A DNA stretch of 64,000 bases from Pseudarthrobacter sp. BIM B-2242. GTDB lineage: Bacteria > Actinomycetota > Actinomycetes > Actinomycetales > Micrococcaceae. Both the position numbers and the translations under genes were made by a program. This document shows positions 1-7,372 of this stretch, piece after piece. The stretch's first letter is position 1, and each line of letters begins with the position of its first letter. The notes under the pieces are model-generated. The model worked only from the letters and a program-made list of their open reading frames with translations, did not search any database and had not been told where the DNA came from. The DNA lies in NCBI RefSeq assembly GCF_014764445.1, contig NZ_CP061722.1, positions 186,001-250,000 of the forward strand, given 5' to 3'.

Positions 1-17
1 GGGTTCACGGTCGGATC

Positions 18-1325
18 ATGACGATGGCAGAGGATGTGCCGGGGGATGCGGCAGAGGCTCCCCAAGAACTCCACGGTGCGCTGCTGCAGGACCCCCTCAA
101 GGCATACCTGCACAGCATCGCCCGGTACCCTCTGCTGACACCGGGCCAGGAAACCGAACTGGCCACCGCCATCGAGGCAGGCCTGTACGCAGAACACCTG
201 CTGGCCGGCGGCGCCCAGGACGCTGACCTGGAGACGATCGCAGCCGAAGGCAAAGCAGCGCGGGACACCTTCATGACCTCCAACCTGCGCCTGGTCGTCT
301 CCATCGCCAAGCGCTACGTCGGCCGCGGCCTGGACCTGCTGGACCTCATCCAGGAAGGCACCATCGGGCTGCACCGGGCGGTCGGCAAGTTCGACCACAC
401 CCAGGGCTTCAAGTTCTCCACCTACGCGACCTGGTGGATCCGCCAGGCAGTCAGCCGGTCCCTGGCCGACATCGGCAGCACCATCCGGCTGCCCGTGTAC
501 GTCCACGAGATGTGCGCCAAGGTGTACCTCAGCGAACAGCGTCTCCTTGAACAGCTCGGCCGGGCAGCCACCACGGAAGAGGTCGCCGCCGACACCGGCT
601 TCACCGTCGCCAAAATCTGCGAGCTGCGGGACTGGAAAGCGACCCCATGGTCCCTGGCCCTCGAATTCCCGGACGGCAACGGCGGGGTGGAAACCCTGGC
701 CGAGGCCCTCACTGACATCGACGAGGTCAGCCCCTTCGAGATCGCCACCGCCGGTATGTCCACCACCGCCCTGCACGACGTCCTGGACATGCTGCCTGAA
801 CGCCAGGCGACCATCGTGGCCATGCGCTTCGGCCTCACCGACGGGACCGAGCACACTCTGCAGGAAATCGGCGAACTGTTCGGGGTCACACGGGAACGTA
901 TCCGGCAGCTGGAGTCCAAGGCGCTGGACACCCTGCGCAGCGCCCCGTTCGCCAACCGGCTCCGCGACCACCTGCCCGAGGGAGCCCTCCCGACGGCCAA
1001 TGACGAGGACCTGCCCCTGGCGCCGGTCGTGTCCCTGCCGGTCCGCAAGGAGCAACGCCAGGCGGTCAGCAAGCGTCAGGCCCAGCGGGAGCGGGCCCTG
1101 GCCGCCCTGCGCTCCTTCATCGCCAGGACCGGCCACTGCCGGGTCCCGGTGAATCACGTTGAGGGCGGGCACAACCTCGGATCCTGGATGAACAACCAGC
1201 GCGCTGCCCTGGCCAAAGGCACTATCACGGTGGAAAAGGTCGCCGAGCTGGATGCCATCGACCGGGCCTGGCGGCGGGGCAAACTGGCCGCCTGGGAGCA
1301 GGAAGAGATGCGGGCCGCGGCCTGA
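18..1325 (+). CDS. Sigma-70 family RNA polymerase sigma factor with C-terminal helicase-associated (HA) domain
   Basis: Primary/group 2-like sigma factor, 435 aa, lacking region 1.1. Region 1.2 starts near residue 25 (DPLKAYLHSIARYPLL). Region 2 spans about 83-165, with RLVVSIAKRYVGRGLDLLDL and the 2.3/2.4 helix FSTYATWWIRQA. Region 3 is about 170-235. Region 4.2 is at 281-308 with VTRERIRQLESKALDTLR, so the usual -35 contact residues are kept. The segment after WWIRQA (AVSRSLADIGSTIR) departs from the E. coli AITRSIADQARTIR, in the part that reads the -10 element. Residues about 355-422 form an HA-type domain (GHCRVPVN, GSWMNNQR, LDAIDRAW), not a normal part of sigma factors. Start taken at 18; 24 is also possible. 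The upstream region lies outside the window, so its own promoter cannot be read. I infer that it redirects polymerase to a promoter set on this replicon. Confidence 0.93.
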   Translation: MTMAEDVPGDAAEAPQELHGALLQDPLKAYLHSIARYPLLTPGQETELATAIEAGLYAEHLLAGGAQDADLETIAAEGKAARDTFMTSNLRLVVSIAKRYVGRGLDLLDLIQEGTIGLHRAVGKFDHTQGFKFSTYATWWIRQAVSRSLADIGSTIRLPVYVHEMCAKVYLSEQRLLEQLGRAATTEEVAADTGFTVAKICELRDWKATPWSLALEFPDGNGGVETLAEALTDIDEVSPFEIATAGMSTTALHDVLDMLPERQATIVAMRFGLTDGTEHTLQEIGELFGVTRERIRQLESKALDTLRSAPFANRLRDHLPEGALPTANDEDLPLAPVVSLPVRKEQRQAVSKRQAQRERALAALRSFIARTGHCRVPVNHVEGGHNLGSWMNNQRAALAKGTITVEKVAELDAIDRAWRRGKLAAWEQEEMRAAA

Positions 1326-1475
1326 CCCGGGCCGGGACTTGCCAGAATGTCCGGTTCCGCTGCTAATGTGTGGCACACAGCACCGCTGCAGCCGAGCTCC
1401 CAGGCTGTTCAGCAAGCCCTACCGCCAGATTCCGGCCCGATACGACCGCGGGTATGGCCGGCCTGGAAATAGAGA

Positions 1476-1508
1476 AGCCCTGGAACCTCCAATGTTCCAG
1501 GGTTTCTT
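1476..1508. terminator. Hairpin terminator downstream of the sigma gene
   Basis: Perfect 9-bp stem CCCTGGAAC / GTTCCAGGG (1478-1486 and 1494-1502) followed by TTTCTTC, and GAGAAG on the other side, so it may work in both directions. The rest of the 1326-1573 gap shows no convincing gene. Confidence 0.6.
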
Positions 1509-1573
1509 CATGTCCGGCGAAAGCTCCGGTCTGTCCTTCCTGTGTGCGGCCCGCCGGCATTGCGCGCAGCAGC

Positions 1574-1603
1574 GATGAGGGAAGCGGAAACCACCGCACA
1601 CAT
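1574..1603 (+). promoter_or_regulatory. Class 1 promoter (GATGAG - CGCACACAT), with leader
   Basis: GATGAG at 1574-1579, 15 bp, then CGCACACAT ending at 1603. The 8th base after it is A, the predicted start. About 43 nt of leader with a GGAGGG ribosome binding site precede the ATG at 1654. Confidence 0.6.
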
Positions 1604-1653
1604 GGGGTTCACCGGCGACCGGCCGGGAACACCGACCCCGGAGGGACACCATC

Positions 1654-2067
1654 ATGGCCACGCTGAACTTGGACGACCTGATCACCATCAACGACAAAGA
1701 GGGTTACACCTACTCGGACGAGGGCCACCCCGCCGCCAGCATCCCGCAGCCCATCTACAGTCAGGACCACTTCACGGGCCCTGAGCTGGCCATCTTCTAC
1801 AAGACGCACCGCGGCACGGACCTCTACAACACCTACACCGTGTGCGGCTGGGAAGCCGGGAACTACCACCGTGCGGAGAACGGCGGCCCCCTGGTCGAGG
1901 GCCCGCAGGCGTTCATGAACGAGAACGGTTTCGCCGTGACGGCCCACAAGCAGGAGAAGCGCGAACGCATCGTCGTCGCTCCCGGCGACACCGTGATCAT
2001 CCGCGGCACCGAGTACGAGGTCAGCGTCGACCGCCAGGTTTACGCCACGCTCACCGCCAAGGCCTGA
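1654..2067 (+). CDS. Hypothetical protein, 137 aa
   Basis: Not recognised. Soluble, no signal peptide or membrane segment, mildly acidic with a basic stretch before the last third (HKQEKRERIVVAPGD), ending in a segment that looks like a small beta barrel (TVIIRGTEYEVSVDRQVYATL). The start is supported by GGAGGG about 8 nt upstream and a class 1 promoter with a short leader. It stands alone between two hairpin terminators, so it is probably a single-gene transcript. Confidence 0.75.
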   Translation: MATLNLDDLITINDKEGYTYSDEGHPAASIPQPIYSQDHFTGPELAIFYKTHRGTDLYNTYTVCGWEAGNYHRAENGGPLVEGPQAFMNENGFAVTAHKQEKRERIVVAPGDTVIIRGTEYEVSVDRQVYATLTAKA

Positions 2068-2082
2068 CCCCAGAAACGCAGA

Positions 2083-2118
2083 GAAGCCCCGGAACGGCAG
2101 CCGTCCCGGGGCTTCTTC
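2083..2118. terminator. Bidirectional terminator
   Basis: GAAGCCCCGG (2083-2092) pairs with CCGGGGCTTC (2106-2115), followed by TTC. It sits between convergent genes ending at 2067 and 2131. Confidence 0.75.
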
Positions 2119-2130
2119 ATGCCAGCCTGG

Positions 2131-2871
2131 CTAGGTGCCGGAGATCGTCCCGACGGAGTCCGCTGTCCTGGCCAGGTGAACCCAGCCGGCGGTGGCTGCC
2201 TTGTAGTCGAACGGGTTGACCGCGATGCCCTTGGCTTCGAGGATGTTGATGAACGTGGCGTCCGCGACGTCGTCCCACAGGACGCTGACGACCGGTAGGC
2301 TCACTCCGGCGTTGTCCGGGCCGAGGGTGCGCCGGCGGACGTGCGCCTGGACAGGGTCACAGGCGAGGGACAGGGCGAAGGCAACCAGGAAGGCCTGCCA
2401 GAACCCGACGTTCACCGCGAGCAGCACGGGCACCGCCACGATGGGCAGCAGGGACAGCCCCAGCCGGAGCAGCATCGCGTTGAGGGTTGTCCTGGCGACG
2501 CCGCGGGTGCGTTCGCTTTCGGCAACGGCCTTCCGGGCGGCCCGTACGGCGGCTTGCCGCCAGGCTTTCGGTGACTCGAGCTGCTCGGTGACCGCCGCGA
2601 CCGCTTCGGCATACTCGGCCGTGCGGGAGGTCCGCAGGTCCCGCAGAGCCTTCTCCCTGGCGGTGTTGTTGCGGGCAGTGAAGCGCAGGGCGCCGGCGAC
2701 GGACAGCTGGTGGGCTGTGAACGAGGCGGCGCGCTCGGCCAGGTCCCCGGTGGACACCGGAGCCGGTTCTACTGTGGGCTCCTCCTCATCGTCGACCAGT
2801 CCGTTCCCGATCCGGATTCCGTACCGCGGGGACCCGTCGGCCAACATGTACTCATCGTTGTTCCGAATCAT
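2131..2871 (-). CDS. Hypothetical membrane protein, 246 aa
   Basis: Last gene of a three-gene minus-strand operon starting at 3676; its start overlaps the upstream stop by 4 nt. Residues about 45-130 are charged and helical (likely coiled coil, rich in Ala/Arg/Glu). Two adjacent hydrophobic segments near 130-170 (LLRLGLSLLPIVAVPVLLAV, FWQAFLVAFALSLA) follow, with a soluble C-terminal part. No family recognised. It probably sits in the cytoplasmic membrane with both ends inside. Confidence 0.75.
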   Translation of the reverse strand: MIRNNDEYMLADGSPRYGIRIGNGLVDDEEEPTVEPAPVSTGDLAERAASFTAHQLSVAGALRFTARNNTAREKALRDLRTSRTAEYAEAVAAVTEQLESPKAWRQAAVRAARKAVAESERTRGVARTTLNAMLLRLGLSLLPIVAVPVLLAVNVGFWQAFLVAFALSLACDPVQAHVRRRTLGPDNAGVSLPVVSVLWDDVADATFINILEAKGIAVNPFDYKAATAGWVHLARTADSVGTISGT

Positions 2872-3251
2872 GCGGCTTCCTGCAGCTCGGCGGCGGGAAC
2901 GGGCACGTCAGCTGTGGCGTCGGTGCCGGTGATCTCCTCGGTGCCGGTGACCTCCACGACCAGGTCACGGACCCAGGCAGGAGCGATGCTGATGTTCAGG
3001 TCAGGGTTGCGGTGGTCGTTGCGGTACTCACGGGAGAGCCGCCTCTTTCGGCCGTTGCCGGTCAGGACGACGTGCACACCCGTGTACGGGGCGTCCTCGT
3101 TCTCGGCGCTGATCCGAATGATGGCGCAGTCGGCCGTAAACTTGCGGCCCTTGGCCAGGTCCCGGTCCTCGTGGGTGGGTGCCAGGACCAGGGTCCATTC
3201 CCGGAACCTGCCGCTGCAGCTCACTGCGGTGTAGTTGGCCGGTGCGCTCAT
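2868..3251 (-). CDS. Hypothetical protein, 127 aa
   Basis: Middle gene of the 3676-2131 operon, overlapping both neighbours by 4 nt (ATGA), which suggests coupled translation. The N-terminal half looks like a small beta-rich domain (FREWTLVLAPTHEDRDL, KFTADCAIIRI). The C-terminal quarter is Thr/Ala/Glu rich and probably disordered. No family recognised. Confidence 0.72.
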   Translation of the reverse strand: MSAPANYTAVSCSGRFREWTLVLAPTHEDRDLAKGRKFTADCAIIRISAENEDAPYTGVHVVLTGNGRKRRLSREYRNDHRNPDLNISIAPAWVRDLVVEVTGTEEITGTDATADVPVPAAELQEAA

Positions 3252-3676
3252 TCGCCTGCCTCCTGGTCGTCCTCGTCGGTGTCGAAGAGATCGTCTTCAT
3301 CGTCTTCATCGTCTTCGTCGGCCTCATCAGGGATGTAAGGGCCGGCCGTCAGGGAGAAGGTGGCCCACAGCGGATTGCTGGACAGGCCTTCGAGAGGGAC
3401 GCCGACGTCGGTGCCGCTGATGCGGGACAGGTCGCGGGCTGTGCGCAGGCGCTCAGCAAGGGTGTCCTGGTGCTCGGCAACCAGGGCCATGAACTCGTCC
3501 GACGCGGTGGGCGACGGCTCATTGTCGGCGTTGGATAGGACGAAGTCGATGCGCTCACCGAACTTCTCGAAGCCGACGCTCATGGACAGGTCCAGGGCCA
3601 TCTCGAAGGCGCTCGGGGCCAGCTTGGACAGGATGGACGTGACGCCCTCGGGGGCAATGTCAGGGGCAGTGCTCAT
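3248..3676 (-). CDS. Hypothetical acidic protein, 142 aa
   Basis: First gene of the operon. The start at 3676 (MSTAPDIAP) has GAAAGAG upstream and lies 38 nt after a class 1 promoter. The longer open frame reaching 3862 would run through the promoter, so it was rejected. The body is alpha-helical (EMALDLSMSVGFEKFGERID). The C-terminal ~25 residues are a run of Asp/Glu (DEDDEDDEDD) made from tandem TCGTCTTCA-type DNA repeats, possibly length-variable by slippage. Function unknown. Confidence 0.72.
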   Translation of the reverse strand: MSTAPDIAPEGVTSILSKLAPSAFEMALDLSMSVGFEKFGERIDFVLSNADNEPSPTASDEFMALVAEHQDTLAERLRTARDLSRISGTDVGVPLEGLSSNPLWATFSLTAGPYIPDEADEDDEDDEDDLFDTDEDDQEAGE

Positions 3677-3713
3677 GGGGCTCTTTCGTTGATGGGTAGT
3701 GCCAGTACTCCGC

Positions 3714-3743
3714 ATGTGTACGGACACGCCGGGCACCCTCCCC
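3714..3743 (-). promoter_or_regulatory. Class 1 promoter for the 3676-2131 operon, with leader
   Basis: On the minus strand GGGGAG (3743-3738), 15 bp, CGTACACAT ending at 3714. The 8th base is A. A leader with GAAAGAG follows to the ATG at 3676. Confidence 0.65.
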
Positions 3744-3754
3744 GGCAGGGCTCC

Positions 3755-3784
3755 CCGGCGGAGCAGGCCATCGCCCGCACACAG
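3755..3784 (+). promoter_or_regulatory. Degenerate class 1 promoter, leaderless spacing
   Basis: CCGCACACAG at 3775-3784, 6 nt before the ATG at 3791. The final T is G here and the -35 part is weak (CCGGCG). It overlaps the divergent class 1 promoter region at 3714-3743. Confidence 0.45.
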
Positions 3785-3790
3785 GAAGGC

Positions 3791-5482
3791 ATGACCACAA
3801 CGCTTCCGCCCCGCCAGCCGCGCGGCGTCCCCTCCGGCGGCGAGTACGCCCCTTACGCCCATGCCGAAGGCGGTGTCGCCCTGAACCCGGCCGGCGACAG
3901 GATTCCCGGGTTGATCGACCTGACCCCGGAAGCGCAGGAGATCCTGGACTCGATCCGGGCCGCCGGCGGCCGCCCGCTGATCGTCGGCGGCGCCGTCCGT
4001 GACTCACTGCTTGCCCGGGCCCAGGGCGCGCCTGTTGCGTCCAAGGACGTCGACATCGAGGTGTACGGGCTCTCGGCGGACCAGCTGCGGGCCGCCCTGC
4101 CGGGCAACGTCCAGGAGTTCGGGCAGAACTTCGGGGTGCTGAACACCAGCATCAAAGGCCAGGACTTCGACGTCACCCTGCCTCGCCGGGACAACAAGAC
4201 CGGGGAAGGACACCGCGGCTTCCTCGTGGAGACCGACCCGGAGATGCCGTTCGAGGAGGCATTCGCCCGCCGGGACTTCACTATCAACGCGATGGGCTGG
4301 GATGACGCCACGGGCGAGCTTGTGGACCCGTTCGGCGGCCGTGCCGACCTGGAGGCCGGGGTCCTGCGGCACACCTCCGCGGAGAGTTTCGGAGAGGACC
4401 CGATTAGGGTGTTCCGCGGGGTCCAATTCTCGGGACGTTTTGGCTTCGACCTGGATCCGGAGACGGCTCAGCTGTGCCGGGAGATTGCCCCATCCTTCCA
4501 CTCGCTGCACAAGGACGGTATCTGGAAGGAGTTCCGAAAGCTCACCACCAAGGGCACCCACATCTCCAAGGCGCTGCAGACCCTGCACGCGGCCGGCTGG
4601 GAGGACCACTTCCCGGATCTGGCCGCCACCCGCGGCGTTCCCCAGGACCCGATCTGGCACCCGGAAGGCTCGGTCGAGGTCCATCTCGGCCTGGCCGGTG
4701 ACGAGGCAGCGGCAATCGCCCGGCGGGACGGCCTGGGTGAGGACGAAACCTCCATCCTGGTCCTGGCCGCCATCACCCACGATTTCGGCAAGGCCCACTC
4801 CACCATCGTCAAGACCAACGGCTCCATCGTCTCCGGCGGCCACCACGAAACCGGGGTCGAACCGGCGCGCCAATTCCTGGCACAGATCGGCGCACCGAAC
4901 GACCAAGTCAGGAAGGTACTGCCGTTGATCCGGGAGCACATGTGCCACACCCCAGGCGGGGATGAGAAGGTCAGCGACACCGCTGTCCGGCGGCTGCTGC
5001 GCCGGCTGGACCACGCAGGCGGCGGTCCGAGCCTGAAGGAATGGTCACGCCTGGTTGAGGCAGACAAAGCCGGCCGCGGCGACGGTGCCCGGCACAGTTT
5101 CAACCACCTGCCTATCTGGCTGGAGAAAGCCGACCGGCTCGGCAGCGAGTCGGGGGTCGGCAAACCGATCCTGAAGGGTCCGCACCTTGCCGAATCCGGG
5201 ATCGAGCGCGGGCCGCTGTGGGGCCACATCATCGCCCAGTCGGTCGAGGCCCAGGACGACGGCGTCTTCACCGACGAAGCCGGCGCCAGGGACTGGCTGG
5301 CCGGCAACCGGAAAGCGGTGCTTACTGAGGCACAGCGCCGGTGGCAGAAGGCCCAGGCGAAAGCGGAGAAGCTCCAGCGGGCCCGTCTGGCGGCGATGAA
5401 AATCCAGCAGACCGAGCAGAAGGCACAGGCCAGGGCGGAGAAGGAACGGGCGCGGGCCGCGCGGCAGGGTGACGCCGGCTGA
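3791..5482 (+). CDS. CCA-adding enzyme / poly(A) polymerase-like nucleotidyltransferase with HD domain
   Basis: 563 aa. Nucleotidyltransferase core: GGAVRD at 66-71, metal-binding DVDIE at 86-90, RRDFTINAM near 160-168. An HD-type phosphohydrolase region has ITHDFGK (HD at 330-331), and the C-terminal ~70 residues are a long charged helix. This is the architecture of bacterial tRNA nucleotidyltransferases, which repair or add the CCA end of tRNAs. Residues 6-30 carry the GVPSGGEY..Y.H tag shared with three other proteins here. The start at 3791 is set by that tag and by the promoter 6 nt upstream; 3689 would cross the promoters. It probably supplements the chromosomal enzyme or acts in RNA repair; substrate not proven. 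Confidence 0.88.
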   Translation: MTTTLPPRQPRGVPSGGEYAPYAHAEGGVALNPAGDRIPGLIDLTPEAQEILDSIRAAGGRPLIVGGAVRDSLLARAQGAPVASKDVDIEVYGLSADQLRAALPGNVQEFGQNFGVLNTSIKGQDFDVTLPRRDNKTGEGHRGFLVETDPEMPFEEAFARRDFTINAMGWDDATGELVDPFGGRADLEAGVLRHTSAESFGEDPIRVFRGVQFSGRFGFDLDPETAQLCREIAPSFHSLHKDGIWKEFRKLTTKGTHISKALQTLHAAGWEDHFPDLAATRGVPQDPIWHPEGSVEVHLGLAGDEAAAIARRDGLGEDETSILVLAAITHDFGKAHSTIVKTNGSIVSGGHHETGVEPARQFLAQIGAPNDQVRKVLPLIREHMCHTPGGDEKVSDTAVRRLLRRLDHAGGGPSLKEWSRLVEADKAGRGDGARHSFNHLPIWLEKADRLGSESGVGKPILKGPHLAESGIERGPLWGHIIAQSVEAQDDGVFTDEAGARDWLAGNRKAVLTEAQRRWQKAQAKAEKLQRARLAAMKIQQTEQKAQARAEKERARAARQGDAG

Positions 5483-5507
5483 TGTCAGAAAACAGGCGGA
5501 CATGACA

Positions 5508-5545
5508 GGAGGCTGGCCGGACCACAACGGCCGGCCAGCCTCCTT
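5508..5545. terminator. Strong bidirectional terminator
   Basis: 13-bp stem GGAGGCTGGCCGG / CCGGCCAGCCTCC (5508-5520 and 5531-5543) followed by TT, between the convergent nucleotidyltransferase and cold shock genes. Confidence 0.8.
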
Positions 5546-5557
5546 GGGCACTACTGC

Positions 5558-5761
5558 TTAGAGCGGCTGGATGTTCTCCGCCTGGGGACCCTTGGGGCCC
5601 TGGGTGACGTCGAACTGGACCTTCTGGTCCTCATCCAGTGAGCGGTAGCCGCTCGATGCGATTGCCGAATAGTGTGCGAACACGTCAGCGCTTCCGTCGT
5701 CGGGGGCGATGAAACCGAAGCCCTTTTCGGCGTTGAACCACTTGACTGTACCTGTTGCCAT
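5558..5761 (-). CDS. cspA: Cold shock protein (CspA family)
   Basis: 67-aa single cold shock domain that binds single-stranded nucleic acid. RNP1 is KGFGFIAP and RNP2 is VFAHYSAI; the N-terminus [14 protein letters not shown] is canonical. The start at 5761 has AAGGA about 7 nt upstream; an ATG at 5776 is further out and less likely. As an RNA chaperone it could help leaderless or structured messages, but this is inference. Length is normal for the family. Confidence 0.96.
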   Translation of the reverse strand: MATGTVKWFNAEKGFGFIAPDDGSADVFAHYSAIASSGYRSLDEDQKVQFDVTQGPKGPQAENIQPL

Positions 5762-5867
5762 TACTGCATCCTTCACGGGCTGCCGGTCAGTTCCGCTGTT
5801 CGGAATAGTCCCGGCCGCTCACGGCATGAGCCTATGTGCCAGCGCAGGGCATAGCAAGGAAGGGTGG

Positions 5868-6089
5868 CTATTGATTAGGAAGCACGACAGTGCGGGAGTG
5901 CGGCTTCTCGTCCGCCAACTGCTTGACCCAGTCCGGGGTAGTTTTGCCCAGGCGGCGGTCGGTGACGAGCCGGAGCTGCGCTGCGGCGATCTGCATGGCC
6001 CGCCTGTCATGGTCGACAGACTGCGGGCGCTCGACATCAGAGGACACTTGCTGAGTCTCGTGACGCCCGTGGTGGGTTGCTGTGCTCAT
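5868..6089 (-). CDS. Hypothetical protein, 73 aa
   Basis: Small, charged, soluble protein, last gene of a minus-strand operon beginning at 6853. GGAGGAGCGCG lies just before its ATG, which overlaps the upstream stop by 4 nt. Contains RLVTDRRLGKTTPDWVKQLA, which looks helical. No family recognised. Confidence 0.65.
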   Translation of the reverse strand: MSTATHHGRHETQQVSSDVERPQSVDHDRRAMQIAAAQLRLVTDRRLGKTTPDWVKQLADEKPHSRTVVLPNQ

Positions 6090-6637
6090 CGCGCTCCTCC
6101 TTCAGGTGAATCTTGCCGGTCGCTCTCTTCATTGTCCCGTGGCTCGGGCTCACCGTCCACCCCTGCGTCGTCCACTGCCTGGCCGCCGACCCTGAAGAAA
6201 GTTTGGCCAGCACCTTTGGCCGTAACTAAGACCACGCCTTCATCCTGCAAGGGACCACCCAGTTCAGGCGCATTGGTAACTGCTTCCGTCTGTTGTTTCT
6301 CCGCCTCGCTTAGCGGGTTCTCCCAGGCAGCCTCCAGGACATCGAGTTCGCCCTTGCCGGCCAGCTCGCTCTCAGCCAGGACCGTGAGGACCTTCAGTCC
6401 GACGGTGCCGCGCCTGTCGTCGCCGGAGTACACGGCGTCAAGGGCCCACTGGGTCCGTTTCCACCATTCGGCTCGGTTGTCCGCCTCGCGCTTCTGCTTG
6501 ATCTGCCTGAACCCGATGATCGCGGCCACGACCGCGCCGATGAGCACCGCCAAGGGGCTGAGCGCGGCGACGATCTGCCACCACTCCGGCGGCGGGGCCA
6601 CCACGGTGACAGGGAACGGGCTTGGCGACGGATTCAC
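6086..6637 (-). CDS. Hypothetical single-pass membrane protein, 183 aa
   Basis: Pro-rich N-terminus, then one hydrophobic segment near 22-44 (IVAALSPLAVLIGAVVAAII) and a basic cytoplasmic stretch (RQIKQKREADNRAEWWKRTQ). A following domain contains SGDDRRGTVGLKVLTVLAES, and the tail is acidic and probably disordered. The layout resembles small actinobacterial membrane proteins of unknown role. Middle gene of the 6853-5868 operon. Confidence 0.72.
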   Translation of the reverse strand: MNPSPSPFPVTVVAPPPEWWQIVAALSPLAVLIGAVVAAIIGFRQIKQKREADNRAEWWKRTQWALDAVYSGDDRRGTVGLKVLTVLAESELAGKGELDVLEAAWENPLSEAEKQQTEAVTNAPELGGPLQDEGVVLVTAKGAGQTFFRVGGQAVDDAGVDGEPEPRDNEESDRQDSPEGGAR

Positions 6638-6646
6638 GGCTCCACC

Positions 6647-6853
6647 TTAGCGCCGGGCCGCGGCGATCTCGGTGAGGACGTCGTCCAGGCTGTACCCGAG
6701 TTTCATGGCTTCCAGCCGGGTGATGGCCATCTTCTCGGAGATGGAGCGCCAGGTGACGTTAGCTGCCCGGTCGGCCAGGACAGAGCGCGAGAGCACGCGG
6801 GCGGTGGTGGCGCTGGTCGGGAAGGCGGGGGAGCGGTGGCCGAGAAGGTTCAT
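6647..6853 (-). CDS. Hypothetical small protein, 68 aa (leaderless)
   Basis: Starts MNLLGHRSPAF at 6853, exactly 7 nt after a class 1 motif, so the message is predicted to be leaderless. A longer in-frame reading up to 7114 would run through a terminator hairpin and this promoter and was rejected. C-terminal half ISEKMAITRLEAMKLGYSLD looks helical. First gene of an operon; the next gene begins 9 nt after its stop. Confidence 0.65.
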   Translation of the reverse strand: MNLLGHRSPAFPTSATTARVLSRSVLADRAANVTWRSISEKMAITRLEAMKLGYSLDDVLTEIAAARR

Positions 6854-6860
6854 GGGCTCC

Positions 6861-6890
6861 ATGTGTACGGCAGGGTCCACTTCCGGCTCT
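6861..6890 (-). promoter_or_regulatory. Class 1 leaderless promoter for 6853
   Basis: CCGTACACAT (plus-strand 6870-6861) with 7 nt to the ATG at 6853. The -35 hexamer (AGAGCC) is weak in this copy. Confidence 0.55.
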
Positions 6891-6898
6891 ACGAAAAG

Positions 6899-6936
6899 GG
6901 CATAAAGAAGCCGGAGCGGGTTGCATCCGCTCCGGC
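6899..6936 (-). terminator. Rho-independent terminator, minus strand
   Basis: 10-bp stem GCCGGAGCGG / CCGCTCCGGC (6936-6927 and 6919-6910), followed on the minus strand by TTCTTTATG. It lies just upstream of the next promoter. Confidence 0.65.
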
Positions 6937-7078
6937 CTACTTTTCGTGGGCGAGTTCTCAGCTCCACAGCGTCCGCAGAACGGCCCATAGCAGCCAAGGA
7001 GTCAGGCCGGTCCGATCTTCGCTTCGTTGCCCCAGACCCCAAGTGGAAGGACCTGGCGATGACGTAAACGTCCGCTTC
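6899..7078 (-). ncRNA. Possible small RNA or short untranslated transcript
   Basis: A well-formed class 1 promoter (7086-7115) and the terminator at 6899-6936 bracket about 180 nt. No start codon with a ribosome binding site is visible inside; the one in-frame ATG (6987) would read through the terminator. I infer a small RNA. A very short leaderless peptide cannot be excluded. Confidence 0.35.
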
Positions 7079-7085
7079 GAACCTC

Positions 7086-7115
7086 ATGTGTACGGCCCCG
7101 TCAGAAACCCTCACC
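7086..7115 (-). promoter_or_regulatory. Class 1 promoter with no obvious gene
   Basis: Textbook copy: GGTGAG (7115-7110), 15 bp, CGTACACAT ending at 7086. The predicted start is G, not an ATG. It drives the short 6899-7078 transcript. Confidence 0.6.
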
Positions 7116-7116
7116 G

Positions 7117-7272
7117 CTAAGCAGCGGCCAGCTCCCGATCCCCGGGAAAGGAGATGGCTACCGGTTCAGCGGGGATGGCCACAGGCACTAGGTCCGGTAC
7201 GTCTGTGGTTGTCACCTCGAGCACGATCGAGCCGCAAGGGTAGGAATTCAGGGACACATTGCGCTTCTTCAC
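7117..7272 (-). CDS. Hypothetical small protein, 51 aa (GTG start, leaderless)
   Basis: The frame runs back to 7338, but a GTG at 7272 lies 6 nt after CCGCACACAG, the same degenerate motif used at 3775, giving MKKRNVSLNSYPCGSIVL. The protein is beta-like and hydrophobic (SIVLEVTTTDVPDLVPVAIP) with no signal peptide. No family recognised. Reality rests on the motif and on the composition. Confidence 0.45.
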   Translation of the reverse strand: MKKRNVSLNSYPCGSIVLEVTTTDVPDLVPVAIPAEPVAISFPGDRELAAA

Positions 7273-7278
7273 GCCCTC

Positions 7279-7308
7279 CTGTGTGCGGCTCTTTCCATGC
7301 GCGCCGTG
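7279..7308 (-). promoter_or_regulatory. Degenerate class 1 promoter for 7272
   Basis: CCGCACACAG (plus-strand 7288-7279), 6 nt before the GTG at 7272. The -35 part is not conserved. It lies back to back with the class 2 motif at 7316. Confidence 0.35.
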
Positions 7309-7315
7309 CCGAAAT

Positions 7316-7329
7316 CTACGCATGTTCAG
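7316..7329 (+). promoter_or_regulatory. Class 2 motif CTACGCATGTTCAG
   Basis: Perfect copy of the 14-mer, 44 nt upstream of the TTG start at 7373. It probably contains the -10 element, with transcription beginning near its end. Confidence 0.5.
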
Positions 7330-7372
7330 AAACAGCAAGGCTTTCTCTTACGCATCGACACGAGGACACCAT

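Noticed and set aside
1363..1380. GTGTGGCACACAG, near a class 1 motif on both strands
   Set aside because: No gene follows on either strand, and no GGTGAG-like element at the right distance.
6647..7114. Longer version of the 68-aa gene
   Set aside because: It would read through a terminator hairpin and two promoters; the short form has the exact 7-nt promoter spacing.
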